NCBI GenBank assembly: GCA_036365515.1
Contig: CM070873.1
Coordinates: 222,320,876 to 222,384,875, forward strand
Direction: 5' to 3'
DNA length: 64,000 nt
Origin: Torymus aiolomorphi
Lineage: Eukaryota > Arthropoda > Insecta > Hymenoptera > Torymidae
Both the position numbers and the translations under genes were made by a program. This document shows, piece by piece, positions 1 to 11,190 of this stretch (the first letter of the stretch is position 1; each line of letters begins with the position of its first letter). The notes beneath the pieces were generated by a model. The model saw only the letters and a program-made list of their open reading frames with translations, made no database searches and was not told the origin of the DNA.

Positions 1-3000
1 AAATTATCTTTTTATAAATTAAATTTAATTTAATTATAAATTAAATTAAAAAAAAATTATAAATTAATCCTCAAGAAATAGATTTTAAAAAGTTCTAGAA
101 AAATTGTAACCTCAAATATCTCTGAAATTTATGAACCAATCACTTTGCCAAAAGAACTCATCCGAGAACTATCAATAATATACATCTACAATTAATTTTG
201 AAGCGAATAAAACAATTTTACTCTTGTAATAGTTGAACATATAAAATTCATTTTTTTTCATTTTTCAATTTTTACGTTTTTGTTAATAACAAAAGAACTG
301 TGATAACTAGAGAATTAATTTTTTTAGAAAATATAGGTAATTTAATTCTCTTTCAAATACCACCCACCCCATTTAGATACATAGAGCCGTTTTCAAGAAA
401 TTACGATTTAAAAAAAAATTGAAAAAAATTTTAACCTCAAATATCTTCGAAATTTATGGATCAATCCTTTTGCCCAAAGAACTTACTCGATTGGTATACA
501 AAATCTACCCCTCCAAAGAATTTCAAAGTGATTAAGCCAATTTTACTATAGTTATTGAAAGACAAAAAAAAATCACTTTTTTTTATAAATTATTTTTTTT
601 CTCAAAAAATAATGAATAAAAAAACCTACAAATTTAGTAAGTTATAGTACTTAATTAATATTAATCCTTTATAACCAAAAAAATATTCATGTTAATATCT
701 TTTTTTAATTTCGAAATATAACCATTTACAAAAAATTACGTTTTCATCAATAGCTTATGACGAAATATAGCGACCGACCTTTTTTTTTTTAAATTGTAGA
801 TAATTTTATCCTACATACAGAGAATTCATGATATACAAACAATATTTGTTCTAAATATTAAAAAAAATCGAAAATAAAAATTTTGAAAATTAAAAAATGG
901 CTATAAAAAAAAAAACGCTGCCAATTCATTGGCACGTAGCTTCTCAAACATAATTTACTGATTCCTTTAATTAATTTTTAATTCCAATATTTAAAATTTA
1001 ATACTTCAGAAAGACAGAAATAACAAAACTCCAACATAATTTATTCAAATTTTTATAGATTATATATTTCCACAAAATTTCACATACATAAAATATATAT
1101 CACAATTGCCTATAAATTTGCAACTGATATTTAGAGCTCTATGTATATGAATGTAATTTATAGCATTCGAAACATAATTAAATTACCTACATTATCTAAA
1201 AAAAATTAATTTTCTAGCTATCACGGTTCTTTTGTTATTAACAGAAACGTAAAAATTTAAAAATTAAAAAAAAAATGAGTTTTGGATGTTCAACTATTAC
1301 TATAGTAAAATTGTCTTATTCGCTTCAAAATTCATTGTACAGGTATATTATTGATAGTTCTCGGCAGAGTTTTTTTGGCAAAATGATTGGTTCATAATTT
1401 TCAGAGATATTATAAACTAAAATTATCTTTTTATAAATTAAATTAAATTTAATTATAAACTAAATTAAAAAAAATTATAAATTAATCCTCAAGAAATAGA
1501 TTTTAAAAATGTCTAGAAAAATTGTAACCTCAAATATCTCTGAAATTTATGAACTAATCACTTTGCCAAAAGAACTCATCCGAGAACTATCAATAATATA
1601 CATCTACAATTAATTTTGAAGCGAATAAAACAATTTTACTCTTGTAATAGTTGAACATATAAAATTCATTTTTTTTCATTTTTCAATTTTTACGTTTTTG
1701 TTAATAACAAAAGAACCGTGATTGCTAGAGAATTAATTTTTTTAGAAAATATAGGTAATTTAATTCTCTTTTGAATACCACCCATCCCATTTAGATACAT
1801 AGAGCCGTTCTCAAGAAATTACGATTTAAAAAAAAATTGAAAAAAATTTTAACCTCAAATATCTTCGAAATTTATGGATCAATCCTTTTGCCCAAAGAAC
1901 TTACTCGATTGGTATACAAAATCTACCCCTCCAAAGAATTTCAAAGTGATTAAGCCAATTTTACTATAGTTATTGAACGACAAAAAAAATCACTTTTTTT
2001 TATAAATTATTTTTTTTCTCAAAAAATAATGAATAAAAAAACCTACAAATTTAGTAAGTTATAGTACTTAATTAATATTAATCCTTTATAACCAAAAAAA
2101 TATTCATGTTAATATCTTCTTTTAATTTCGAAATATAACCATTTACAAAAAATTACGTTTTCATCAATAGCTTATGACGAAATATAGCGACCGACTTTTT
2201 TTTTTTTTAAATTGTAGATAATTTTATCCTACATACAGAGAATTCATGATATATAAACAATATTTGTTCTAAATATTAAAAAAATCGAAAAAAAGAATTT
2301 TGAAAATTAAAAAATGGCTATAAAAAAAAATTTAATTTTACAAAAATAGAATATTGACCCCAATTGTGTTTAGACCCTATATTTTCTAAAAAAAATAATT
2401 CTCTAGCTATCACGGTTCTTTTGTTATTAACAAAAACGTAAAAATTGAAAAATGAAAAAAAAATGATTTTTATATGTTCAACTATTACAAGAGTAAAATT
2501 GTCTTATTCGCTTCAAAATTCATTGTAGAGGTATATTATTGATAGTTCTCGGATGAGTTCTTTTGGCAAAATGATTGGTTCATAAATTTCAGAAATATTT
2601 GAGGTAAACACAATCAAAGAACAACTTTAGAATATTTTTTTTATTTCGAACCAATGTACGACGAGAAGCCGTTGACAGTGGACTTGAAGAAAAATTTGAT
2701 GAAGAATAGAACTTGAAGAAGATTGTTTTCCATTCATATAAGAATTAAAATCACAAACAAATAAATTGCAAATGGAACCTCAATGAATAGCCAAGAAAAA
2801 ATTACAAGTTAATATTTTCCATAAAATTTTTCCAATTTTTTTCGTGAAATAGTATATTACATACCTAGGCCAGTAAAATAAGAAACGTCTCAGATCACAT
2901 GTAATTGTCGGCCGAGGCGAAGCCGAGGTTGACAAACATGTGATCTGAGGCTTTCTTTTTTATTGGCCAAGGTGTGTATACTATTTTTCTTCTCGACGGC

Positions 3001-3157
3001 GCTGGAAAGCGGCAACTTCGTTTCGCGCAGCGGCTGGGAAGTTGGCGCTTTCCGGCCGGAGGACAGAAAAATTTATTTTTCGAATTTTAATTTAATAAAA
3101 GGAATCAAAAAATTATTTTGAGGAAGCTACGTGCCAATGAATTGGCAGCGGTTTTTT
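1..3157 (-). repeat. Two diverged AT-rich copies of a dispersed element with hairpin terminus
   Basis: Two direct units of about 1.4-1.7 kb begin at 1 and 1419. Each has a plus-oriented block (1-900 and 1419-2330) followed by an opposite-strand block of the same family (1180-1410 and 2370-2610). The plus blocks match 12060-12870 and 18050-18830. Hairpin TGCCAATTCATTGGCA lies at 919-934, and its inverse at 3132-3147 is followed by GCGG and a T-run. The 2610-3120 part is the reverse complement of 17750-18060. No coding sequence is visible. The mixture of orientations suggests nested insertion. Confidence 0.75.
2848..3065. mobile_element. Short insertion made of two GC-rich hairpins, with empty sites elsewhere in the window
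   Basis: Related copies at about 11636-11670 and 17780-17815 lack this block, so it is an insertion into the older repeat. The first part (2850-2983) is a long imperfect hairpin with ends TAGTATAT and GTATACTA, inner stem CTCAGATCACATGT/ACATGTGATCTGAG, and apex GGCCGAGGCGAAGCCGAGG. The second part (about 2998-3056) pairs GGAAAGCGGCAACTTC with GGAAGTTGGCGCTTTCC around a GC-rich loop. A short A-run duplication at the junction is possible. Confidence 0.6.
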
Positions 3158-3243
3158 ATTACGTCCCTCTTAAGGTACTAACAAATTAAAAAGAATACAA
3201 AGTTGTAAAAATTGTTATAAATCACAAATTACACAAATCACAA

Positions 3244-4120
3244 TTGATAGAACTTAAAACTAAGTTACAATTAACGCGTAGTGTTGAAAGGAGAACCAAT
3301 GAGTTAATCAAATGGTTGAACAAAAATGATTTCCTCTGCTCCGGAAGAAAATTTGATTCAGTTTTACAAAAGTCCAATATAGCTAAAGCCTATGGACTCA
3401 TAAAAATACATAACATCGGATTCCCTATTAGACCAATAATTTCATCCATTAATTCACCACTATATCATGTCTCAAAATATTTCACGAAATTTCTAACAAA
3501 AAATCTGAAACAACCTAATTCACATGTAGACAATAGCCTTAAATTAAAAGCACGTATAGAAAATCTAAAAATTTCTCTTGATTTTGAAATAATTAGTTTA
3601 GATGTTGTGAGTCTTTTCACTAATATTCCGGATTATCTAGTTCAACAAGCATTAGAAAAAAGTTGGACGCAACTACATAATAAGATAAATATGAATTGTA
3701 CGGAATTCTTATATTTAATCAATTTCATCCTTAGAAACAATTATTTTCAATTTAACGAAAAATATTATCAACAAATTTTCGGCTCAATCATGGGTAACCC
3801 TATCAGCCCCATTCTGGCGGATATGTGATAAAATAGCCATTATTTACAGTTTAGTTGACCGCGCAATCAAATTGTCACACAACAGTTTTCATAACAAAAA
3901 TATAACTTTGATAAAAGAACTACTTTTAAGTAACAATTATCCATTAAAATTAATAGAATTACATATAAAAAATCGCTTAAAAAAACTAAGAAGGACAAAT
4001 ATCAATATTAGTAATAATAATAATAAAAAATGTTTATCTCCCTACCATACGTGAAAGAATTGGAAAATTTTATTTATTGTTTAGAAAACACAATACAAAT
4101 GTCATATATAGTACAAAGAA
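3244..4120 (+). pseudogene. Penelope-like element reverse transcriptase remnant, catalytic region deleted
   Basis: A 194-codon frame (3244-3828) shows motifs typical of Penelope-like RTs: AYGLIKIHN near residue 50, RPIISSINSPLYHVSKYF near 62, DVVSLFTNIP near 120, and IFGSIMGNPISPILADM at the end. A stop follows. Sequence from about 3838 resumes with the downstream RT/thumb region (LVDRAIKLSHNSFH, then LLSNNYPLKLIELHIKNRLK), so the segment carrying the YADD-type box has been lost. A further frameshift near 4030 separates the 3872-4054 frame from a following LPYVKEL-like motif. No GIY-YIG endonuclease is visible; the sequence runs into another repeat near 4120. The family is known to replicate by target-primed reverse transcription. 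This copy cannot encode an active enzyme. Confidence 0.85.
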
Positions 4121-4270
4121 TAAAGGAAGCTTTGTAACTGTGAAAAAGTTTTTGAAACAAAAAATGTTCAGAAACATGTTATAAGACTCTTGGCGCTAAA
4201 ATCAGTTGTTTTTGAAAAAAAAATTTTTGCGTGTGTGTGCGTGTGTGTGTGTGTGTGTGTACAGGCGATA
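4120..4270 (-). repeat. Element end with GT microsatellite, related to 36010-36130
   Basis: Read on the minus strand, this stretch matches 36010-36130. It has a (CA)n tract (GT at 4229-4260 here), a spacer with TTTTAGCGCCAA, then a degenerate form of the GCTTCCTC hairpin end. It abuts the Penelope-like remnant directly. Confidence 0.55.
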
Positions 4271-5025
4271 ACTTGTGAACCGATCGACCGATTTACATCG
4301 GACAAAGCTTATTCTCTTCGTTTCGGAGGAGAATAGAGAGAGCATAACCTACTTTTTGATTTTATCAAGTTTCTTTTGTTTTATAACCAAAAAACGATTT
4401 GAATTTTTCGGTTTTTTGATTTTTTAATTCGTTACAGCCAATATTACTTAATATAATAAATTTTTCTTAAAAGGTCGTTAAATTACCTACAATTCCTTTT
4501 TTTAATATTTAAATTATCTTTAGCCTGTCATTTTTTAGTAATAAAAATGTGGTTTATAGTTCTTTAATTAATATCTCAAAAACTTTCTCATTTATCCACT
4601 CAAAATTTTTACCACTTACTACAGTTATTCACTACAACACTGTCTTAAAATTTGAGGAGGTTATGTTGATTTGTTTCCGAGAAAGAGATAATTTTTGAAA
4701 AGAAGTGCATTATCTTTCGTTTACGTTAACAGGAGTAAAAGTCAATGAATCGTTTTGAAATTTGGCAGAGAATTAGCTTTTTTATATCTAAGGATTCAGT
4801 TCTTTGCCCAAAAATATCTGACTGTTTTTACCAAATCTATTTGAGGTTAAAAATTTTTTATAAATTTGTTATATTTGCGTTTTTAAAAAGAATATTCGAT
4901 TGATTGACTCAAAATTTTTACCACTTATTACACTTATCCAGTACAACATTGTGTTAAAATTTCAAGAGATTATATTGATTTGTTTCTGAGAAAAAATTAT
5001 TTTTGAAAGCAAGAAGGTATTATTT
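4271..5025. repeat. AT-rich noncoding stretch with two diverged copies of a roughly 120-bp module
   Basis: No gene is visible. Two copies of a module containing CTCAAAATTTTTACCACTTA lie near 4600-4715 and 4903-5025, about 305 bp apart. Their wording (TTGATTTGTTTC, GAGAAA) is similar. This is probably the edge of an older repeat. Confidence 0.4.
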
Positions 5026-6483
5026 TTGAGAATCAACAAAGCGGGCGGGAGAATTAAGATGGCGGGTGAGGTGAAAGAACCTCCCGACAAGCCCAGTGAA
5101 TCAAATTTTAAGTATTGTGCTAAAGCAAAATGTACAACGGTAACTTGTATTATTTGCGAAGCTGCTTATCATCAGAGTTGTTTTTACCGATTAAAAAATG
5201 TTAAGTATGTAGGAGAAAGGCCGATAATCTGCCCTGATCATAAATAGCAGCAAAACATAACCTGAAATAACGTTGAAGGAAAGTTAAGTGAGCCAGTCAA
5301 AATATTAATAGCACAAATAAAGATGAGAAGTTCAGAAGAAGTCAGGAAAGAAATATTAGCAAAAGTTACTAACAAAACACAAGAATTGCTTAATTCAACA
5401 ATTGTTTATAATGAGGTCGATGTTAAATTGCTAAAAACTGAAAATACTCTGCAAAAAGAATTGATTAAGGAATTGCAAGAAAAATTGAATTGCTGAAAGA
5501 GCTGCTTAACAAAAACAAGGAAAACACTACTAAAAAGTCTTTCTCAGATATAGTTAGAAACATCAAATCGCAACCAAAACGTGTACCAAAGATCATTGTT
5601 AAAAAAATTGATAAAGACAGTGAAGTGAATATCAAACAGTGTATTACAAAGTGTATTACAAATGAAACAAAAATACAGGCAAAATAGATACAAGTGAAAG
5701 AAAATAAGGACATTACTATTAGTTGCATGGATGTGGAAAGTGTCAAAGTGACTGATAACTTGTTAAAAGAGCAGCTAGAATCAGTCTGTAACATAAAAAC
5801 AGAAGAGTTAATTTATCCAAAAATTAAAATAGTAGGTATTGATAATTATACCAACATGGATATAGCTACCATAGAAAGTGATATAAATTCTAGGAATTTT
5901 GACAAATTTACAACTAAAGGTAAAGTTTTACATATGTACGAAAAGAACACAAATAATCTCAGCACTGTTTTAATGGAAGTGTCAGCTGAACTTTACAAAC
6001 ACATCAGGGAAAGCAAAAACAAGATTTTTGTGGGTTATCAAAACTGTAGAGTCTATGACTTAATAAATGTTACCTTGTAACTCATGCTGTAGATTTGGTC
6101 ATAACAAAAATTGTAGAAATGAAATTGTTTGCTTCAAATGCTCTGGAAAGCACACGAGTAGTGAGTGTAGAAGTGTAATTCTACAATGTAATAACTGTGT
6201 TTTCCACAATACAAAATACAGAACAAATTATGACTGTAATCACATGGCATCGGATGCGACATCTTGCGAGATTCTCAAAAATAAAATAAAAAGGTATATT
6301 GACTCTGTTGATTATCCAATTAAACCTGTCTTACCATCGTGGGATACAACGCATATGCAAAGGACAATTAAAATTACACAAAATGAAAAAGAAAACCAGC
6401 CACATCAACAACAGCAACAACAGCAACAACAACCAGAACAATCACAACAACTACAACAACCACAACAGCAACAACAACAATAA
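5026..6483 (+). pseudogene. Non-LTR retrotransposon ORF1 remnant (PHD-like finger, coiled coil, CCHC-like region, poly-Gln tail)
   Basis: Several overlapping broken frames read as one ORF1. Frame 5026-5247 has a PHD-like Cys/His cluster (C-x4-C-x4-C-x2-C, YHQSC, CPDH). Frame 5323-5496 (KLLKTENTLQKELIKELQEK) looks like a coiled coil and shifts frame at an A-run into 5490-5687. Frame 5694-6080 has an RNA-binding-like middle region. Frame 6067-6483 carries gag-type zinc-knuckle cysteines (CNSCCRFGHNKNC, CFKCSGKHTSSEC), then a run of CAA/CAG codons giving poly-Gln at 6405-6480. PHD fingers plus knuckles are known from ORF1 of CR1/L2-like and related non-LTR elements. At least three frameshifts or stops make it nonfunctional. 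It lies directly upstream of the endonuclease frame. Confidence 0.7.
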
Positions 6484-6550
6484 CAACAAACAAGAATTGA
6501 GCAGAAAAGATTAAATAAAGATTAATTAAATAAAGTTCAATAATTTAAAT

Positions 6551-7300
6551 ATGGATTTCGAATTTCTTGAAAAAATACAAAAAGACACTGTTCGAGAAGA
6601 AAAAACTTGTGGTAATATAAACAATCTAAACAAATCTATTAACAATAAAAACGATCTCATTATGCATATAAATATAAGAAGTATGTTTGCTAATTTTGAC
6701 AAATTAAAAATTCTATTAAATAGTTTAACTAGGAAACCAGCCATTATCATATGCACTGAAACGTTTGTACAGGTAAATTATAAAATACATGATTTAGAGG
6801 AATATAATAATTATTATAATGAAAGTAAATTAAATCAGAATGATGGTGTTATTGTTTTCGTACATAAGAATATTGTACATGAAACTAAAATTATTAAATA
6901 TGGAAAGATTAAAATAATAAATACACATATTAGATTAGATGATAATACTAGTATAGAATTTTCTGCTGTGTACAGATCTCATGACATACCTAAGACTGAG
7001 TTCATACTAGATTTAAACTAATTCTTGAATAAAAAGAGAAATATTAAAAATCACTTAGTTATAAGAGATTTTAATATTGATTTATTACAGTCTGATAATA
7101 TTAGCCAAGAATTTCTCTGCAACTTCCTTGACAAAGGTTATTTTCCTGGTTTCGTGGGCATTACAAGGCCACCAATAGGAAACTGTAAAGGATCTTGTAT
7201 TGATAATATTTTCATTAAAGCTAGTACAGCCTTAATACAGCAACATATAAATTAAAGCATTCATTAACAGACCATTATCCTTTTTTATTGCAATAAATAA
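6551..7300 (+). pseudogene. Non-LTR retrotransposon ORF2 N-terminus: APE-type endonuclease, broken
   Basis: The 6551-7021 and 7025-7255 frames form an apurinic-endonuclease-like domain, which nicks target DNA in non-LTR retrotransposition. Visible motifs are HINIRSMFANFDKL near residue 38, an ICTETFV catalytic-Glu box near 73, GVIVFVHKNI, then VIRDFNIDLL, where families usually have GDFN, so a Gly is changed to Arg. SCIDNIFIK follows, and TDHYPFF, the SDH-like catalytic box, lies at about 7264-7285 in the frame of the next segment. A stop at 7022 and a frameshift near 7256 break it. Confidence 0.8.
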
Positions 7301-7301
7301 A

Positions 7302-7997
7302 TTGAAAACAGAAAGTAATGAACCCACTATCATATTAGGTTATAGAAAATTAAGGAAAATAGCTAAGACAATAGACTGGAATGAAACTATATCAATACAT
7401 GACCCTAACATAGCCACAGAAAAACTATTAAGAGAAATCAAGCAATGCGTTGAATTGGCAAAAATAAAAAAGGGAAAAGACACTAAGAAACGAACGAAAA
7501 ACTGTATTACAGATGCCATAATAAAATTGTGTACAACTAAAGAATTTCTTTATAATGTATGGCAAATGGACCTGCAAAATGATCAACTCAAAATCCAGTA
7601 TCAAAGATATGCCAAAATATTAGGGAAGGTAATTATAGATGCCAAAGTTAAATACGATAGAAGCCTCATAAAAAATAATGCAAATAATCCCAAAAAACTC
7701 TGGGAAATTATAAATACCAAAATAGGGAAAATAATGAAATCTAATAATACTATTAGTTACATTAATGTTGATAATGAGAAAATTAGAGATCAAGCCTTAA
7801 TACCTAATAACATGAACAAGTATTTTTGTGAAATAGGTCAAAAATTAAGTATGAAAATTGATAAATATGCAAATGCTAATTTAAAACTACCAGATATGAA
7901 CACAAATTCCATCTTTTTAAAACCAACTAATGAACATGAGGTAGCAAATATCAAGGAGCGCGAGAGCGCTCCGAAGGCAAGTATAAAAGAAGCCTGA
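7302..7997 (+). pseudogene. Non-LTR retrotransposon ORF2 linker between endonuclease and RT, truncated before RT
   Basis: This 231-codon frame continues from the endonuclease and is Lys-rich. It contains the conserved-type phrase NPKKLWEIINTKIG near residue 125 and NKYFCEIGQKL near 170, as in the linker of CR1/Jockey-like ORF2. It ends with a region like the start of RT motif 0 (TNEHEVANI), broken by a 32-bp GC-rich insertion at 7951-7984. No RT motif follows, so the 3' half is absent. Most non-LTR copies lose the 5' end instead. Confidence 0.75.
7951..7984 (+). mobile_element. 32-bp GC-rich palindromic micro-insertion, copy 1
   Basis: The core begins TCAAGGAGCG, contains GGAGCGC-GAGA-GCGCTCC as a perfect 7-bp stem, and ends GAAGGCAAGT. 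ATA flanks both sides. The same 32-bp core, with two differences, interrupts a Gypsy-like RT at 27945-27976 on the other strand. Confidence 0.6.
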
Positions 7998-8742
7998 AGG
8001 AGCGAGACCGCGTTCCTATCATTTATTGAAATGGGCTACCAGATTTTTTAGATTATTGTATCTTTTAATGTATCACTTGATATGCATATATATATATGGT
8101 TTGATTAAAAGCTATTTTAATTTACTATATAAATCAAAAAGTTTCATTCGAAAAGAATGTCTTAAGGTAGTTCTCTTCATATTGCAAAAACTGAAAAAGC
8201 TTCTGAAAAAAATATAAAAATATTCTTCAAAGTCACAGAAATGATACCATATGTTTGTTTACATACATTGCGGAACAAATTTTTGAGAAAAAAATTCTTG
8301 AAAATGGTTATTTTTACATGATAGTAAATGAGTGCTATATCAAATGTGACAGAAAGTAATAGTATTACTCATCAAAAAAACTGGACTTCAAAAAGAAAAA
8401 CATAGCTTAAGAAAAATGAAATACGGCTCTTTCTATTAAGTTTATGAAATATGTGTGAAGCCGATCTTTTTAAAAAGATATCAATGATTATAAACACAAA
8501 TAGCAGACGACGTGCACGAGAGCGAGAGAGACAGAACTACGTTCATGGTATAGTTTATGCTCTCGCTGAGCCACAAACTGTAATGCCCGAGGAGAACCCC
8601 CTTAATGTAAAGATATTGGACATAGAAAAATTTTTACGGTCATTTCCGATCCGAATTTTTTTTCTTCGCTCTTTTCTTCAGTTAGTATATATACGTACAT
8701 CCGTTCTTCTAAAAGTCACTTCCGGCCATTCTAAATGGCTGT

Positions 8743-8800
<58 letters not shown>

Positions 8801-9300
8801 ACACTAGTGAATTGTTAAAAAAAATATTATAGCAAAAGCTAATACAACTGATAATCCTTTTTCTAAAATATGTGTAAACTGAATTTTGTTTTTAAAAATG
8901 GTTTTTTTCTAAATTTCAATATTCATTCAGTGAATAATCACAAAAATTTGGATCAAATAAATATGGAAAGTTATTTAAGTTTTAATTATATATAAAAATT
9001 GATTATTTTAAAAAATATAATAATGTGATTTAAAATTAATCTTATAATTGTAGTTGCGGATTATATTTCATATGAAGATAAATATTGATAATAATGAATA
9101 AGGATAATCCCCTATTAAATAATATCATGAAACATTTATTTTCTTTTAAATTTTCTGTAAAAAAAATTATTCTTAACATTTATTAATTTTTAAAATATTA
9201 GGTATATTTATATTTAACAAAATAATGCATAATATATATGTAGTTCATTACGTCAGCTCTGATATTATTTGTTATTTATTGATTATAAACTAATTTTTCA
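7998..9300. other. Noncoding AT-rich stretch with a GT microsatellite
   Basis: No gene is recognised. A second GC-rich motif (GGAGCGAGACCGCGTTCC) lies at about 7999-8016. A (GT)n tract spans 8741-8798 in otherwise mixed sequence (8450-8740). The block 9075-9195 is repeated at 35530-35660, with TATTAAATAATATCATGAAA in both. Confidence 0.4.
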
Positions 9301-9329
9301 GCAAAATCCAGTAATATTTTAATTCTTGT

Positions 9330-10560
9330 CCGCCATTTTGAATTTTCAAAATCTGAGTTCAGATTCGTAATCAGCGAATCCAAAAACCTCCTACATACAA
9401 TTTTCAGCAAAAACAGGTAATATTTCAATTTTTGGCCGCCATTTTGTATTTACAAAATCTGAGTTCAGATTCCTAATTAGCGAACCCGGAAACCCACAAT
9501 ATATAATTTTTAGCAAATTCCGGTAAAATTTCAATTTTTGGCTGATATCTTGGGTTCAGTATTTTGATTTTTCACCATCTGAGTTCAGATTCGTATTCAG
9601 CAAATCTAGAAATTCCGTATATACAATTTTCAGCAAAATCCAGTAATATTTGAATATTTGACCTCCATTTTCGATCAGCCATTTTGAATTCTGAAAATCT
9701 GAGTTCAGATTCGTAATCAGCGAATCCAGAAACACCTTATATACAATTATTAGCAAAATACAGTATTATTGAAATATTTTTCCGCCATTTTGAATTTTTA
9801 AAATCTGAGCTCAGATTAGTTATCATCGAATCCAGAAATCCTAATATGCAAATTCAGAAATCCCCCCACATACAATCGCAAAATTCAGTAATATTTCAAT
9901 ATTTGGCCGCCATTTTGAATTGGCAAAATATTAATTCAGATTTGTAATCAATGAATCTAGATACCTCCTATATACAATTTTCAGCAAAATCCAGTAATAT
10001 TTCAATTTTTGGCCGCCATTTTGTATTTACAAAATCTGAGTTCAGATTCCTAATCAACGAATCCGGAAACTCACAATATACAATTTTTAGCAAATTCCGG
10101 TAAAATTTCAAATTTTGGGTCCACTATTGTGTCCGCCATCTTGGGCCCGCCATCTTGGGTCCCCTATTTTGAATTTTCAAAATCTGAGTTCAGATTCGTA
10201 ATCAGCAAATCCAGAAATTCCGTACATACATTTTTCAGCATAATCCAGTAATATTTCAATTTTTGTCCGCCATTTTGTATTTACAAAATCTGCGTTCAGA
10301 TTCCTAATCAGAGAATTCGGAAACCTATAATGTACAATTTTCAGCAAAATCCATTAATATTTGAATATTTGGCCTCCATCTTCGATACGCCATTTTGAAT
10401 TCTGAAAATCTGAGTTCAGATTCATAATCATCGAATCCAGAAATTCCTTACATATATTTTTCAGCAAAATCCAGTAATATTTCAATATTTGGCCGCCATC
10501 ATCGATCCCCCATTTTGAATTCTCAAAATCTGATTACTGATTCATTTATCAGCGAATCCG
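9330..10560 (+). repeat. Tandem satellite of about 105-120 bp with conserved palindrome
   Basis: About eleven degenerate monomers, spaced 105-150 bp, each carry AATCTGAGTTCAGATT (a 7-bp inverted repeat around GT), a GCCGCCATTTTG phrase and CAGCAAAATCCAGTAATATTT. The palindrome occurs near 9350, 9460, 9578, 9697, 9804, 10032, 10182, 10288 and 10407, with weaker copies near 9926 and 10524. No coding potential is seen. Confidence 0.85.
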
Positions 10561-10599
10561 GAAACACAGTATATAAAATTTTTAGCATAATATGAGGAA

Positions 10600-10800
10600 T
10601 GGATTAAGTATGGTGGGATAGGTGGAGGGGTAGGTGGAGGGGTCGGTCGAGGGGGCGTGGAGGGGCTGACACCCTTCAAAATAACGTAAAATTTGAAAGA
10701 ATTTCACGGTAAAAAGTGGAGGGGAAGTGGAGGGGGGTGGAGAGGAGTGAAGGGGTGGCGGGGGTTGGAGGGGGTAGGTACCCATTTTGAGCCTTACATA
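10600..10800 (+). repeat. G-rich minisatellite-like tract (GGTGGAGGGG variants)
   Basis: Repeated GGTGGAGGGG-like units run to about 10665 and again from 10715 to 10782. Both blocks have many runs of three or more G on the plus strand, so G-quadruplex formation is possible. The short frames here are low-complexity and not taken as genes. Confidence 0.7.
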
Positions 10801-10805
10801 ATATC

Positions 10806-10817
10806 GGAATACACACA

Positions 10818-10850
<33 letters not shown>

Positions 10851-10892
10851 ACACACACACACATACACACACATATAGTACATGTATACTCG

Positions 10893-10930
<38 letters not shown>

Positions 10931-11080
10931 TGGGAATATATAACAACAACAAAATTGTGACTCTACAATAACCTCAAAATATCGTATGGTATTTTTATAC
11001 GTAATTAGGTAAACAAAACAGATATTATTAATTTCAATCAGCTGATGGCATGGCATGTGCATACTTTTATACATAAATAA

Positions 11081-11156
<76 letters not shown>
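10806..11156. repeat. Cluster of (CA)n/(CG)n, (GA)n and (TA)n microsatellites
   Basis: (CA)n with a central (CG)n block lies at 10809-10870, (GA)n at 10897-10926, and a long (TA)n at about 11083-11155. Alternating purine-pyrimidine CA/CG tracts can adopt Z-DNA. Confidence 0.9.
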
Positions 11157-11157
<1 letters not shown>

Positions 11158-11190
11158 TGTAAAAAAATTAATATAACTTAAAATAAAAAA

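Noticed and set aside
5465..5794. Minus-strand hydrophobic frame opposite ORF1 of the non-LTR element
   Set aside because: It is the antisense shadow of a Lys/Ile-rich coding remnant.
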